Below are positions 17,264 through 25,829 of a stretch of DNA of 64,000 nt, one piece after another. Each line of letters begins with the position of its first letter. The stretch's first letter is position 1. The stretch is from NCBI GenBank assembly GCA_045654885.1, contig JAZOOF010000054.1, positions 16,428-80,427 of the forward strand. Reading direction: 5' to 3'. The position numbers and the translations under genes are program-made. The DNA comes from HGM04593 sp045654885. GTDB lineage: Bacteria > Bacteroidota > Bacteroidia > Bacteroidales > Bacteroidaceae. The notes under the pieces were generated by a model. That model did no database searches and had not been told where the DNA came from. It saw nothing but the letters and a program-made list of their open reading frames with translations.

Positions 17264-17311
17264 CAAATCTAAACAATAATTTGGAGAATTGCGAATTGTG
17301 GAATATATTTG
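17264..17311. promoter_or_regulatory. Divergent promoters of tracrRNA (+) and cas9 (-)
   Basis: Plus strand: TTTG 17280-17283, 20 bases, TATATTTG 17304-17311, giving a start near 17316. Minus strand: TAGATTTG (plus 17264-17271), giving a cas9 start near 17258 and a leader of about 30 bases; its -33 element is weak. The two promoters share about 50 bp, so polymerase binding at one may affect the other. Confidence 0.75.
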
Positions 17312-17315
17312 TCGT

Positions 17316-17395
17316 ACAAATTTAAAAGCAAATCACAATAAGGATTATTCCGTTGTGAAAACATTCAAGGTGGAGCGCAAGCTTCGCCTTTTTTT
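17316..17395 (+). ncRNA. tracrRNA of the type II-C system
   Basis: Bases 17315-17339 are the reverse complement of repeat positions 1-25 with two differences, both of which become G-U pairs, so all 25 bases can pair with the crRNA repeat. A short nexus-like hairpin GGATTATTCC (17342-17351) follows. The RNA ends in a hairpin 17369-17388 (eight pairs, two of them G-U, closing a GCAA tetraloop) with seven T residues. Length is about 80 nt. The promoter is at 17280-17311. The part ACAAATTTAAAAG (17316-17328) recurs at 17233-17245 in the cas9 leader on the opposite sense. Confidence 0.88.
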
Positions 17396-17414
17396 ATGCC
17401 CTTGTTCGGTACGT

Positions 17415-17456
17415 AAAAAAAGTCAATCCCTCTACGCTAACGTAAAGGGATTGACT
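17415..17456 (-). terminator. Terminator of the DUF349 gene
   Basis: An 11-bp perfect stem (17421-17431 with 17446-17456) followed on the minus strand by T residues. It separates the DUF349 gene from the convergent tracrRNA 20 bases away. Confidence 0.85.
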
Positions 17457-17481
17457 CGGTATTGTTATTTGCACTTCTCTT

Positions 17482-19362
17482 TTACTTTGCCTTTGCCTCT
17501 TTTTCCATTTCGTCCTCTATAAGGTGGATTTTCTCAAGGATTACCTGTGCGTCCTGCTTCAGTTTCTCTACCTTCTGGCGCATTACGTCGACAAGGCTTG
17601 CGCCTTTCTTGTTCGATGCACTAAGGAAACCAAGGTTGTTCTCGTAGGTGGCAATCTCGCTCTTCATAGCTTCGTACTGGCGGATGAGGTGGTCGCGCTC
17701 ACGCTGCAGACTGTTGCCGTTCTTGCCAATGTTGCTGCGGAAGTTGGCGAGTTTGCGCTCGTTGGCGCTGGTGTGCAGTCTGTCGTAGAGTGCATTGGTG
17801 GCCTCGCGGTACTCCTTGTAGAGCTTGTCTTTCTCGCGGAATGGTACAAAACCTATGCTGTTCCACTCCTGTGCCAATGCCTGGAGCTGCCTGGTCTGTT
17901 CGCCGGCGGGCAGGGTGGGGTCTATTGCCTTGATTTTCTCAATGACGGCGCGTTTGAGCTTGAGGTTCTCCTGCTCGGTGCTGCGCTGTGACGATGTGGC
18001 TGCATTGCGACGCTCGAAGAAGTAGTCGCATGCGCTGACAAAACGCTTCCACAATGCCTCGGAGTATTTCTGGGCCACTGCGCCGGTCTCTTTCCACTCC
18101 TTCTGCAGCTTTGCAAGTTTCTCGGCTGTTGCTTTCCAGTCCTCGCTATCCTTGAGTGCCTCGGCCTGTTCGCAGAGTGCTTTCTTGCGCTCAAGGTTCC
18201 TTGCAAGTGTGCTCTTTGCCTCTTTGAAGAACTCGCTCTTCTGTACAAAGAAGTGGTCGCATGCCGCACGGAAACGCTCGAATATCTTGATATTCATCTT
18301 CTGTGGTGCAAAGCCAATCTCTTTCCATGCTGCCTGCAGGTCGAGAATCTGCTGTGTGGCTGTGTTCCATGCCTGGTATGTGGTGAGTGCAGCATAGTCC
18401 ATCTGCTCAATCTGCTCGCAGATGGCTGTCTTTTTGTCGAGGTTCTCCTGCTCCTTCTCTTTCTTGGCCTCGAAGTGCTCCTGGTGGCGGCGGTTGATGA
18501 CTGTTGACGCAGCCTTGAAGCGGTTCCATACCTCCTCGCGCAAGTCGGGGGCTACAGGGCCTGCCTCACGGAACTCGTTGTGCAACTGCTGCAGTTGGCG
18601 GAATGCTGCGATTACATCGCTCTCCTGTGCCAGTGCCTCGGCCTGCTGGCAGAGCATGGTCTTTATTTCGAGGTTCTTCTTGAAGTCGTATTCGCGGAAC
18701 TCGTGGTTTATCTTCAGCACGTCATAGAACTGCTCGCCAAGCAGCTGGTACTGCTTCCACAGTGTAGCAACCTCGCTCTGTGGCACGTTCTTAATCTCTT
18801 TCCATGCTGCCTGCAGTGCGCGGAACTCATTTACCTCGGGGGTGCCTTGTGCTGCTTTCTCAACAAGCGCCTGCAGCTGCTCAAGCAACTGCTGTTTCTT
18901 TGCAAGGTTCTCCTGCATCTCCTTTTCCTGTGCTTCCAACCATGCATTGCGCTTTGCCTTTATTATGCTGAGGCTCTGCTTGAAGGCCTCCTCCAGCTCG
19001 TCGGGCTGTGGAATGAAGAGTGCCTCTTCGCCACCCTGGGCAACATGCTCCTTTAGTGCTGCCTCAATCTCGGCGGTGCGCATGCGGTAGAACTGCACCT
19101 TCAGCGCCTCTGTCTCGGCCTTGCTGTTGAGCGCATCGTCGCTCTCGGCAATGGCCTGCAGGCGCTCGATGATTTCCTGACGGCTTGTCGGCTTTGCTAC
19201 TTCTGTTTCACTTGCTGCATTCTCAGTTGGCATTTGTGGAGTCTCCTCGTTGATGCTGTTCTGCTCTGTAAACTCAGTCGTAGCGGCATTGACAGCCTCA
19301 TCAGGAGTACTCGTGATGTTCAGCTCCTGTGGCTGTACATCCGATTTGATACTTTCGCTCAT
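17482..19362 (-). CDS. DUF349 domain-containing protein
   Basis: 626 residues, highly charged and helical. From about 130 to 530 it is built of five or so DUF349 repeats, each with an AWKEIG or EWKETG core (AAWKEIKNVPQSE, AAWKEIGFAPQKM, KEWKETGAVAQKY, QEWNSIGFVPFRE), and it ends in a coiled coil. The acidic N-terminal 80 residues look disordered. The family is common and single-copy in Bacteroidota; its role is unsettled. There is no signal peptide. It is transcribed alone from TATATTTG on the minus strand at 19463-19470. Confidence 0.88.
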   Translation of the reverse strand: MSESIKSDVQPQELNITSTPDEAVNAATTEFTEQNSINEETPQMPTENAASETEVAKPTSRQEIIERLQAIAESDDALNSKAETEALKVQFYRMRTAEIEAALKEHVAQGGEEALFIPQPDELEEAFKQSLSIIKAKRNAWLEAQEKEMQENLAKKQQLLEQLQALVEKAAQGTPEVNEFRALQAAWKEIKNVPQSEVATLWKQYQLLGEQFYDVLKINHEFREYDFKKNLEIKTMLCQQAEALAQESDVIAAFRQLQQLHNEFREAGPVAPDLREEVWNRFKAASTVINRRHQEHFEAKKEKEQENLDKKTAICEQIEQMDYAALTTYQAWNTATQQILDLQAAWKEIGFAPQKMNIKIFERFRAACDHFFVQKSEFFKEAKSTLARNLERKKALCEQAEALKDSEDWKATAEKLAKLQKEWKETGAVAQKYSEALWKRFVSACDYFFERRNAATSSQRSTEQENLKLKRAVIEKIKAIDPTLPAGEQTRQLQALAQEWNSIGFVPFREKDKLYKEYREATNALYDRLHTSANERKLANFRSNIGKNGNSLQRERDHLIRQYEAMKSEIATYENNLGFLSASNKKGASLVDVMRQKVEKLKQDAQVILEKIHLIEDEMEKEAKAK

Positions 19363-19462
19363 TCTTTTTTTGTTTTTGGTTTATAAAAAATACACAGCAA
19401 AAAACAATGTGGCTTCCCATTATTTGCTAACGAAAAGCCCATTTGTCTTTCTGCAGTTTCTG

Positions 19463-19470
19463 CAAATATA
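19463..19470 (-). promoter_or_regulatory. -7 element for the DUF349 gene
   Basis: TATATTTG on the minus strand, about 100 bases before the ATG. No good -33 element was found, so the call rests on the -7 box alone. Confidence 0.5.
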
Positions 19471-19523
19471 ATGTTATTTTTAGGAAACTGTTTATAATTC
19501 TACCAAAAAATGCAAACTTGGGC

Positions 19524-19560
19524 ATAAAAGAACAGACAGCCACTTTAAGCAGCTGCCTGT
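19524..19560 (-). terminator. Probable terminator of the rsmA-mgtE-esterase operon
   Basis: On the minus strand ACAGGCAGC and GCTGTCTGT (plus 19552-19560 and 19532-19540) form a nine-pair stem with one G-T, followed by TCTTTTAT. The T tract is imperfect. Confidence 0.55.
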
Positions 19561-19588
19561 TTTTTAACATGGAATATATGTCTCTCTC

Positions 19589-20809
19589 TTATTTCATCTC
19601 TACGTCAACAATGCAGGGGAATGCATAGCTGCGGTCGTTGCGCAGGTTCAGGCTGCGGTGCAGCGCAGCAATGGTGCGGCTGGGCTTTATGCGTGCAATC
19701 TTTTTGCCCTTGTAGCGAATGGTAACCTTCTTGTCGAGGTTGACAAGGCGGTCGTTGAGGTAGATGGTGAGCTTTGAGTAGTCGCACTGCTCTATGTTGA
19801 TGGTGTTGCCGTCGATATTTGCAATGACGGTTTTACCTTGCTCTACCTCGTCGGCGGGTGCTGTGAGCCAGTAGAAGTGCTCGCGTGTAACACGCTCCTG
19901 TCGCCATACAACCTGCTTGGGGTAGGGCATGCGGCGATATTGTGCCATCCAACCTATGGCGGCGGTGTCAACGCGGTCCATCCAGTGGCCTTTGCCCTCG
20001 ATGATATTGTTGCTGTGGATATACTTGCCGGGGTGTGCTGCGGCAAGTGAATCCATTACCTGTGCCTTCTCCTTTGCAAGGATGTTGCGGTCGTAGTAGT
20101 GGTCGTGTTCGCCCATCCAAATCATGTATGGGGTGTTCATGAGGTTCACCTGTGACGATTCGCCGGGGTGGCCTGCCATCATTGATGCGGCAGCCCACTT
20201 GTCGGCCATACGGGGTGCAACGCGCCACACACCGTCGCCGCCGGCCGAGTAGCCGAGCAGGTATACCTTGTTGGGGTTTACGCCTTCAAAGACAACGCAT
20301 GCCCTGATTACGTCTTCGAGCAGTTCGTCGAGTCCCTTGCGGTGCCACAGGTCCGATGTGTTCCATGGTGCACGTGGTGCAACGTATACACCCTCGAACG
20401 GTTCGTAGAGGTAAATCTGGTTCATCCACTGCTCGTCGTTCACCTCCTTGGGGCACTCGCCGCCACCGTGCATGGAGATGTAAAGACTGCGCCCGTCCTT
20501 TGGGGTCATGCCGAACACGCGGCAGGCGCAGGCGAGCTTAATGGAGTCATTGGCAATGGTGAGTCTTTCCCACTGGCGGCCAAGCTCTTTTGCGCTCTCC
20601 TTGAGCCATAGCGAGTCGATGATGAATGCAGCCTCGTCGCAGTCGGCCTTGCTGAGTGCCTTGTTGGCAAACCTCTGCTGTGCAAGTTCGCCCTTGGGGT
20701 TTGCTACCCAGTTCTTGAACTCCTGAATCTGCGCGTTTGCAATGCTTGGAGTAAAAAGCAACAATGCCGCAATGGCGGCTATTGTTGATAGAAGATGTTT
20801 TCTTTTCAT
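19589..20809 (-). CDS. Secreted alpha/beta-hydrolase (esterase-like)
   Basis: A signal peptide (residues 1-26, ending SIANAQ) precedes an alpha/beta-hydrolase fold. MHGGGE (113-118) is the oxyanion region, LLGYSAGGDG holds the nucleophile S188 in a GxSxG elbow, EHDHYYD is the likely acid region and GKGHWMD holds the His. This arrangement is like PHB-depolymerase/PlaB-type esterases; the substrate is unknown. The last 100 residues are beta-rich and may bind substrate. It is third in an operon, five bases after mgtE, though a functional link to magnesium transport or rRNA methylation is not evident. Confidence 0.78.
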   Translation of the reverse strand: MKRKHLLSTIAAIAALLLFTPSIANAQIQEFKNWVANPKGELAQQRFANKALSKADCDEAAFIIDSLWLKESAKELGRQWERLTIANDSIKLACACRVFGMTPKDGRSLYISMHGGGECPKEVNDEQWMNQIYLYEPFEGVYVAPRAPWNTSDLWHRKGLDELLEDVIRACVVFEGVNPNKVYLLGYSAGGDGVWRVAPRMADKWAAASMMAGHPGESSQVNLMNTPYMIWMGEHDHYYDRNILAKEKAQVMDSLAAAHPGKYIHSNNIIEGKGHWMDRVDTAAIGWMAQYRRMPYPKQVVWRQERVTREHFYWLTAPADEVEQGKTVIANIDGNTINIEQCDYSKLTIYLNDRLVNLDKKVTIRYKGKKIARIKPSRTIAALHRSLNLRNDRSYAFPCIVDVEMK

Positions 20810-20814
20810 TGTTA

Positions 20815-22167
20815 TTATGACATTATTTGGCTCAGCGCCATTGATATGATCATGTAGAAGGTCATGCCGCTGAGGTCGTTGATAATCTGTATGAATGGTC
20901 CCGTTGCAACTGCCGGGTTTATATTTATCCTCTCGAGCACCATGGGGATGAGGGTTCCGAAACTCGATGCAAAGAGCACTACCACAAAGAGGCTGAGCGG
21001 AACGGCAAGGCTTACAATGTCTGTAGGGCCATATACAAAGAAGTTGTATACATATACCATGAGTGATAGTATGGTGGCATTGATTATTGCCACAACCATC
21101 TCCTTCAGTATGTGCCTGAACATGTGGCTGGAGTTGAGCGAGTTGTTGGCCAATCCCTGCACGGCAATGGCCGATGACTGTGTGCCCACATTACCTCCCA
21201 TGCCGGCAAGCAGGGGGATGAAGAGTGCCATCTCGGGGTGGCTGCCAAGTGTGGTGGTGAAACAGTTGAGCAGCATTGAAGAGCAGATACCTCCAAGCAT
21301 GCCTATGATGAGCCAGGGCAGGCGTGCCTTGGTTTGCAGGAAGACGCTGTCACCGGTTTCCACATCCTGGGTAAGACCGGCGGTGAGCTGCTGGTCGTGT
21401 TCGGTCTGCTCGCGTACCTCGTCCATGATATCGTCGACTGTAATCTGTCCCACAAGGCGGTTGATTTTGTCGACAACGGGAATGGCCACAAGGTTATACT
21501 TCTCGATGAGCATTGTAACCTCGTCGATGGGGGTGTCTACGTCGACGCTGATGATTTGTGTGTCCATCACGTGCTTCACCTTTGACACCGATGGGCTGGT
21601 AATCATCTTTTTGAGCGGGAATAGACCGCACAGGCGCTCGTCGTCGTCGACAACGTATATATAATAGATATCATCGAGTTCCTCGGCCTGTTGGCGCATC
21701 TCCTTGAGGCACTCGGGCATACTCCAGTTGCCGTTAACGACAACCATCTCGGTACTCATGAGACCACCGGCGGTGTCCTCGTCGTACTGCAGAAGGTCGA
21801 CAATGTCGCCGGCAAGCTCAATGTCCTGGATGTTCGAGAGCACCTCCTCCTGTTTCTCCTCGTCCATGTCGCGGATAATCTCCACGGCATCGTCGGTGTC
21901 CATGTAGTTGACGAAACGCTTTGCAATGGCTTCGGAGGGGAGTTCTTCGAGAAGGTCGTTACGCAGGTCTTCGTCCATCTCAATGAGGGCGTCGGCGGCA
22001 GTCTCGTTGTCGAGCTGGCGGTAGAGGAAGCGTGCCTGCTCGGTGGTGAGCTCAAGGCAAATCTCGGCAATGTCGGCGGGGTGCAGCCTTGCGACGGTGT
22101 CCTGCAACAGCACGGAGTCCTTCTTCTCTATCAGCTCCTTTATGTGGTTGATGAATTCCTGTGTCAT
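20815..22167 (-). CDS. mgtE: Magnesium transporter MgtE
   Basis: 450 residues in the classic MgtE order: an N-domain of helical repeats (1-130, with LHPADIAEICLEL), two CBS domains (about 135-255, YYIYVVDDDERLCGLFPLKK and AIPVVDKINRLVGQITVDD), and a five-helix membrane domain with PLLAGMGGNVGTQSSAIAV, the conserved pore motif. In the family the cytoplasmic domains sense magnesium and close the channel. It lies 12 bases after rsmA and five before the esterase. Confidence 0.96.
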   Translation of the reverse strand: MTQEFINHIKELIEKKDSVLLQDTVARLHPADIAEICLELTTEQARFLYRQLDNETAADALIEMDEDLRNDLLEELPSEAIAKRFVNYMDTDDAVEIIRDMDEEKQEEVLSNIQDIELAGDIVDLLQYDEDTAGGLMSTEMVVVNGNWSMPECLKEMRQQAEELDDIYYIYVVDDDERLCGLFPLKKMITSPSVSKVKHVMDTQIISVDVDTPIDEVTMLIEKYNLVAIPVVDKINRLVGQITVDDIMDEVREQTEHDQQLTAGLTQDVETGDSVFLQTKARLPWLIIGMLGGICSSMLLNCFTTTLGSHPEMALFIPLLAGMGGNVGTQSSAIAVQGLANNSLNSSHMFRHILKEMVVAIINATILSLMVYVYNFFVYGPTDIVSLAVPLSLFVVVLFASSFGTLIPMVLERININPAVATGPFIQIINDLSGMTFYMIISMALSQIMS

Positions 22168-22179
22168 AACTCTCTGCTT

Positions 22180-22965
22180 TTATGCCAAGTCGCGTTCTAC
22201 CTTGTTTGTCAATTCTATGAAGTCCTCTATCGACAGCTGCTCGGGGCGCTTGTCGAGGATGGGGTCGCTCAGCAGCGGCGACTCCTTGCCCACTATCTGC
22301 TGTATGGAGTTGCGCAGTTTCTTGCGTCGCTGGTTGAAGGTGCCTTTCACAATTTTGCGGAAGAGCTCCTCGTCACACTCCAGTGACGTGCGGCTGTTGC
22401 GCTTCATGAGCACTACGGCGCTCTTTACCTTTGGCGGGGGCGAGAAGACGTTCTCGTCGACAGTGAAAAGGTACTCCACATCGTACCAGAGCTGTATGAA
22501 GATGCTGAGTATGCCATAGGCTTTTGTGCCGGGCACGGCGGCAAGGCGTTCGCCAACCTCCTTCTGTATCATTCCGCTACAGTAGGGGATGAACTCCTTG
22601 TAGTCGAGCATCTTGAAGAAGATTTGGCTCGATATGTTATAGGGGTAATTGCCTATGAGCATGAATTGTTCGCCGGCAAAAAGGCGGTCGAGGTGCATCT
22701 TCAGGAAATCGTCGGGGATTATGTTCTCCTCCTGCAGCTGTGGAAGGTTGTTGCATAGGTAGGTTACCGACTCCTCGTCAATCTCCACCACCTTCAACGG
22801 GTGCTGCTTTTCGAGCAGGAAACGGGTGAGTACACCCATACCGGGACCAACCTCCAGGATGGGCATGCCGGGACATACATCAACGGTGTCTGCAATTCTG
22901 CCCGCAATGGACAAATCGATGAGGAAATGCTGTCCTAATCTCTTTTTTGCCGTAACTTCCTTCAT
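22180..22965 (-). CDS. rsmA: 16S rRNA dimethyladenosine transferase
   Basis: Dimethylates A1518 and A1519 in the 3' hairpin of 16S rRNA. The opening KKRLGQHFLID and the SAM motif LEVGPGMGVLTRFLL are diagnostic of RsmA/KsgA; NYPYNISSQIFFKML is the catalytic NxPY motif. 261 residues, the usual size. First gene of the operon with mgtE and the esterase; its promoter is the palindrome at 23026-23050. Confidence 0.97.
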   Translation of the reverse strand: MKEVTAKKRLGQHFLIDLSIAGRIADTVDVCPGMPILEVGPGMGVLTRFLLEKQHPLKVVEIDEESVTYLCNNLPQLQEENIIPDDFLKMHLDRLFAGEQFMLIGNYPYNISSQIFFKMLDYKEFIPYCSGMIQKEVGERLAAVPGTKAYGILSIFIQLWYDVEYLFTVDENVFSPPPKVKSAVVLMKRNSRTSLECDEELFRKIVKGTFNQRRKKLRNSIQQIVGKESPLLSDPILDKRPEQLSIEDFIELTNKVERDLA

Positions 22966-23025
22966 TGCCTGTTGCTTTTTTTATTTAATTATACTTAAAA
23001 AAGCTGTTTTTCTTCAATTATTGGT

Positions 23026-23050
23026 TATCTTTGCCATCACGGCAAAGATA
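23026..23050. promoter_or_regulatory. Palindromic face-to-face promoters of rsmA and the flippase-like gene
   Basis: TATCTTTGCC at 23026-23035 and its exact complement at 23041-23050 are separated by five bases. Each arm is a TAnnTTTG -7 element, one on each strand, directed toward the other. Transcripts would start within about ten bases of each other near 23036-23041 and diverge. Confidence 0.6.
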
Positions 23051-23140
23051 TGCCACACCTTTAGCCCTTCAGGGGCACATAGGTTGCACCGCGCCAATGT
23101 TGCAAAGGTAACGAAAACTATTAAAAATGTTTCTAAAGTT

Positions 23141-24133
23141 GTGAAAAAGATTTTAAATTATACGTTAAAAACAGTGTTGCCTATTCTGCTGGGTGCCCTT
23201 ATCCTGTGGATGGTGTACAACGATTTTGACTTTTCGCTGCTTTGGGACAGTCTTGGGGAGATGAACCTTGTATGGTTTGCCGTGACGGTGCTTTTTGGAA
23301 TAATGAGCCACGTGATAAGGGGCTGGCGCTGGAGGCTGACACTTGCCCCTCTGGGGTATAACCCATCGGCCGCCACCTGCGTCGACTCGGTCTATGTGGC
23401 CTATGCCGCCAACCTGGTGTTGCCGCGTGTGGGCGAGGTGTCGCGTTGTGTGATACTCGAGAGGCATGAGCATGTTCCCTTTGCCCACGCACTGGGTACT
23501 CTGGTTATGGAACGAATGATTGACACGCTTATGGTGCTGCTCATTACGCTTGTGGCTGTTGCCGTGCAGTGGCCGGTGTTCATTGAGTTCATTGGCGAGG
23601 CGGGCTTCAGGTTGCCCGGCGGGGCATTGCTCTCTACACCACGGGGAGTGGTGATAGCATTGCTCTCGCTCCTGGCTATTGGTGTACTGTTGCTCTTGCT
23701 GCTGCGCAAATTGTCGCTGTGGCAAAAGATAAAGTCATTTGCGGGGCGTTTTCTTGAGGGGCTGCTCTCCCTGCGCAAAATGAAGAACTGCGGGCTGTTT
23801 GTGGCCGAGACTGTGGGGATATGGTTCTGCTACTTCATGCAGTTCTATCTCAGTTTCTTCTGTTTCGGGTTCAGCAGCGGCCTTTCGTTGGCGGCGGCGC
23901 TGTTGTTGTTTGTGGGCGGAAGCATAGCAGTGGTTGTCCCCACACCCAACGGGGCCGGTCCATGGCATTTTGTAATAATAAGCATTATGGTTCTTTATGG
24001 CGTTTCGACAACCGATGCACAGGTTTTTGCGTTGATAGTGCATAGCACGCAGACTCTGCTTGTGGCCATTCTGGGACTTTATGGCATTGCGGCATTGCAG
24101 TTGAGAAGTATGAGAAGGAAAAGTATAGACTAA
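23141..24133 (+). CDS. Lysylphosphatidylglycerol synthase TM-region/flippase-like membrane protein
   Basis: About 330 residues with eight or so membrane segments, of the UPF0104/AglD2-like family. Recognisable pieces are VIRGWRWRLTLAPLG, YVAYAANLVLPRVGEVSRCVILE and PTPNGAGPWHF. In the family such domains move lipids, but the substrate here is unknown. No in-frame ATG exists after the rsmA gene; GTG 23141 gives the family-like N-terminus KKILNYTLKTVLP and is preferred over TTG 23084. The gene is divergent from rsmA and precedes pepD by 28 bases. Confidence 0.82.
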   Translation: MKKILNYTLKTVLPILLGALILWMVYNDFDFSLLWDSLGEMNLVWFAVTVLFGIMSHVIRGWRWRLTLAPLGYNPSAATCVDSVYVAYAANLVLPRVGEVSRCVILERHEHVPFAHALGTLVMERMIDTLMVLLITLVAVAVQWPVFIEFIGEAGFRLPGGALLSTPRGVVIALLSLLAIGVLLLLLLRKLSLWQKIKSFAGRFLEGLLSLRKMKNCGLFVAETVGIWFCYFMQFYLSFFCFGFSSGLSLAAALLLFVGGSIAVVVPTPNGAGPWHFVIISIMVLYGVSTTDAQVFALIVHSTQTLLVAILGLYGIAALQLRSMRRKSID

Positions 24134-24161
24134 ATAACATTAATAAACTAATTTTTATATT

Positions 24162-25619
24162 ATGGCAATAACAATTAAGGATTTGCAGCCACGCGAGGTG
24201 TGGAAGCACTTTGAGGCATTGACACAGGTGCCTCGTCCATCGGGACATCTTGAGAAGATTCAGAAATATCTGCTCGACTTCGGTAAGAGCATCAACGTAG
24301 AGACATGGCAGGACGAGGCCGGCAACATCATCATGCGCAAGCCTGCTACTCCGGGACTGGAGAACCGCAAGGGCATTATCCTGCAGGCACACATGGATAT
24401 GGTGCCACAGAAGACTCCCGACAGCAAGCACGATTTCGAGAACGACCCCATCACAACTGTTGTGAAGGGTGATTGGCTTTATGCTGATGACACTACACTC
24501 GGTGCCGACAATGGTCTTGGTGTGGCTGCTATCATGGCAATTATGGAGGACGCTACACTGCAGCACGGTCCACTGGAGGCACTCATCACTGCCGACGAGG
24601 AGACCGGTATGTACGGTGCATTCGGTCTCAAGGGCGGCGAGCTCGAGGGCGAGTTGCTGTTGAACCTCGACTCTGAGGAAGAGGGTGTCCTTTACATCGG
24701 TTGTGCCGGTGGTCTCGATATCTCGGCTTCCATGGAGTTCATGGAGGAGGAGAGCGACGATGCCGACGTTGCAGTCCGCGTTCAGCTCAAGGGCTTGCGT
24801 GGCGGTCACTCAGGTCTTGAAATCAATGCAGGCCGTGGCAATGCCAACAAACTGATGGCACGTTTCGTGCGCGAGGCTATGGACGAGCTTGCCGTTGTGC
24901 TTGCAAGCTGGAACGGCGGCAACATGCGCAATGCCATCCCTGCAAGCTGTGAGGTTGTGCTCACATTGCCCGAGGAGGCCATCGATGAGCTCAAGGCGAT
25001 TGCTGCAAAGTACGAGGCTCTCTACAACAGCGAGTATGCTACAATTGAAGAGGGTATCACTCTCACAGTCAGCGAGGCCGAGATGCCCGAGACTGTTGTG
25101 CCACAGGAGATACAGGACAACTTGCTCGATGCTATCCTTGCTTGTCACGACGGTGTGCTGCGCTTCATCCCTACAATCCCCGATACAGTAGAGACATCAA
25201 GCAATCTCTCTATTGTTAAGATAGGTGAGGGCAAGGCCGAAATCAACATCCTTGCACGCAGCTCTTGCGACACAATGAAGGAGTTCCTTGCCCTGCAGCT
25301 ATCGAGCTGTTTTGCAATGGCAGGCATGAAGGTTGAACTCAGCGGCGGATACAGCGGCTGGCAGCCAAACGTTAACTCTCCGCTGTTGGCTGCGTTGAAG
25401 AGCGCATACAACGACATGTTCGGCAAGATGCCCGACGTGCGCGTAATCCACGCCGGCCTTGAGTGCGGTATCATCTCTACAAACTATCCAAAGATGGATA
25501 TGGTATCGTTCGGTCCTACATTGATGTCTCCCCACTCTCCGACAGAGCGTGTCGAGATTCCAACTGTTGAAAAATTCTACTCACTTGTAAAGGCACTTGT
25601 GGTAAACGGTGTACTTTGA
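24162..25619 (+). CDS. pepD: Aminoacyl-histidine dipeptidase (Xaa-His dipeptidase)
   Basis: Zinc-dependent M20-family peptidase, 485 residues, the PepD length. The metal-site motifs are ILQAHMDMVPQK (first His/Asp), DDTTLGADNGLGVA (bridging Asp), TADEETGMYGAFGL (Glu pair) and LDSEEEG; HAGLECGII near the end carries the last ligands. It cleaves dipeptides such as carnosine and Cys-Gly in the cytoplasm. It lies close behind the flippase-like gene and may share its transcript. Two hairpins follow it. Confidence 0.95.
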   Translation: MAITIKDLQPREVWKHFEALTQVPRPSGHLEKIQKYLLDFGKSINVETWQDEAGNIIMRKPATPGLENRKGIILQAHMDMVPQKTPDSKHDFENDPITTVVKGDWLYADDTTLGADNGLGVAAIMAIMEDATLQHGPLEALITADEETGMYGAFGLKGGELEGELLLNLDSEEEGVLYIGCAGGLDISASMEFMEEESDDADVAVRVQLKGLRGGHSGLEINAGRGNANKLMARFVREAMDELAVVLASWNGGNMRNAIPASCEVVLTLPEEAIDELKAIAAKYEALYNSEYATIEEGITLTVSEAEMPETVVPQEIQDNLLDAILACHDGVLRFIPTIPDTVETSSNLSIVKIGEGKAEINILARSSCDTMKEFLALQLSSCFAMAGMKVELSGGYSGWQPNVNSPLLAALKSAYNDMFGKMPDVRVIHAGLECGIISTNYPKMDMVSFGPTLMSPHSPTERVEIPTVEKFYSLVKALVVNGVL

Positions 25620-25622
25620 TAG

Positions 25623-25675
25623 ATGCACCACCTGGTGCATGGACAGGGGTTCCCGGTTTCGGGAATCCCTTATTT
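25623..25675 (+). terminator. Terminator after pepD (two adjacent hairpins)
   Basis: ATGCACCA/TGGTGCAT (25623-25640) is followed by a ten-pair stem with one G-T (25646-25655 with 25660-25669) and TTATTTTG. The second hairpin is the more terminator-like. Confidence 0.75.
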
Positions 25676-25760
25676 TGTATGTTATGGTTGCTAAAAAGTT
25701 ATTTTTTTGAACATCGAGTGAAAAAAAGCTCAAAAAAAGTTTTTTTTAATAAAAAAATGA

Positions 25761-25768
25761 TATTTTTG
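25761..25768 (+). promoter_or_regulatory. -7 element for the DUF3332 gene
   Basis: TATTTTTG, 60 bases before the ATG, within very A+T-rich DNA. The -33 element is not clear. Confidence 0.5.
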
Positions 25769-25829
25769 CGCCATGAGGCGATGAGGCTAACTTGTCGTTG
25801 GAATTACTAACCTAAATAATAATAGATTT

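Noticed and set aside
17289..17522. 77-codon plus-strand ORF beside cas9
   Set aside because: It covers the tracrRNA, its terminator and the opposing terminator; the RNA gene with promoter and anti-repeat is the better reading.
23985..24809. 274-codon minus-strand ORF over the start of pepD
   Set aside because: Antisense shadow of pepD and the end of the flippase-like gene; no family features.
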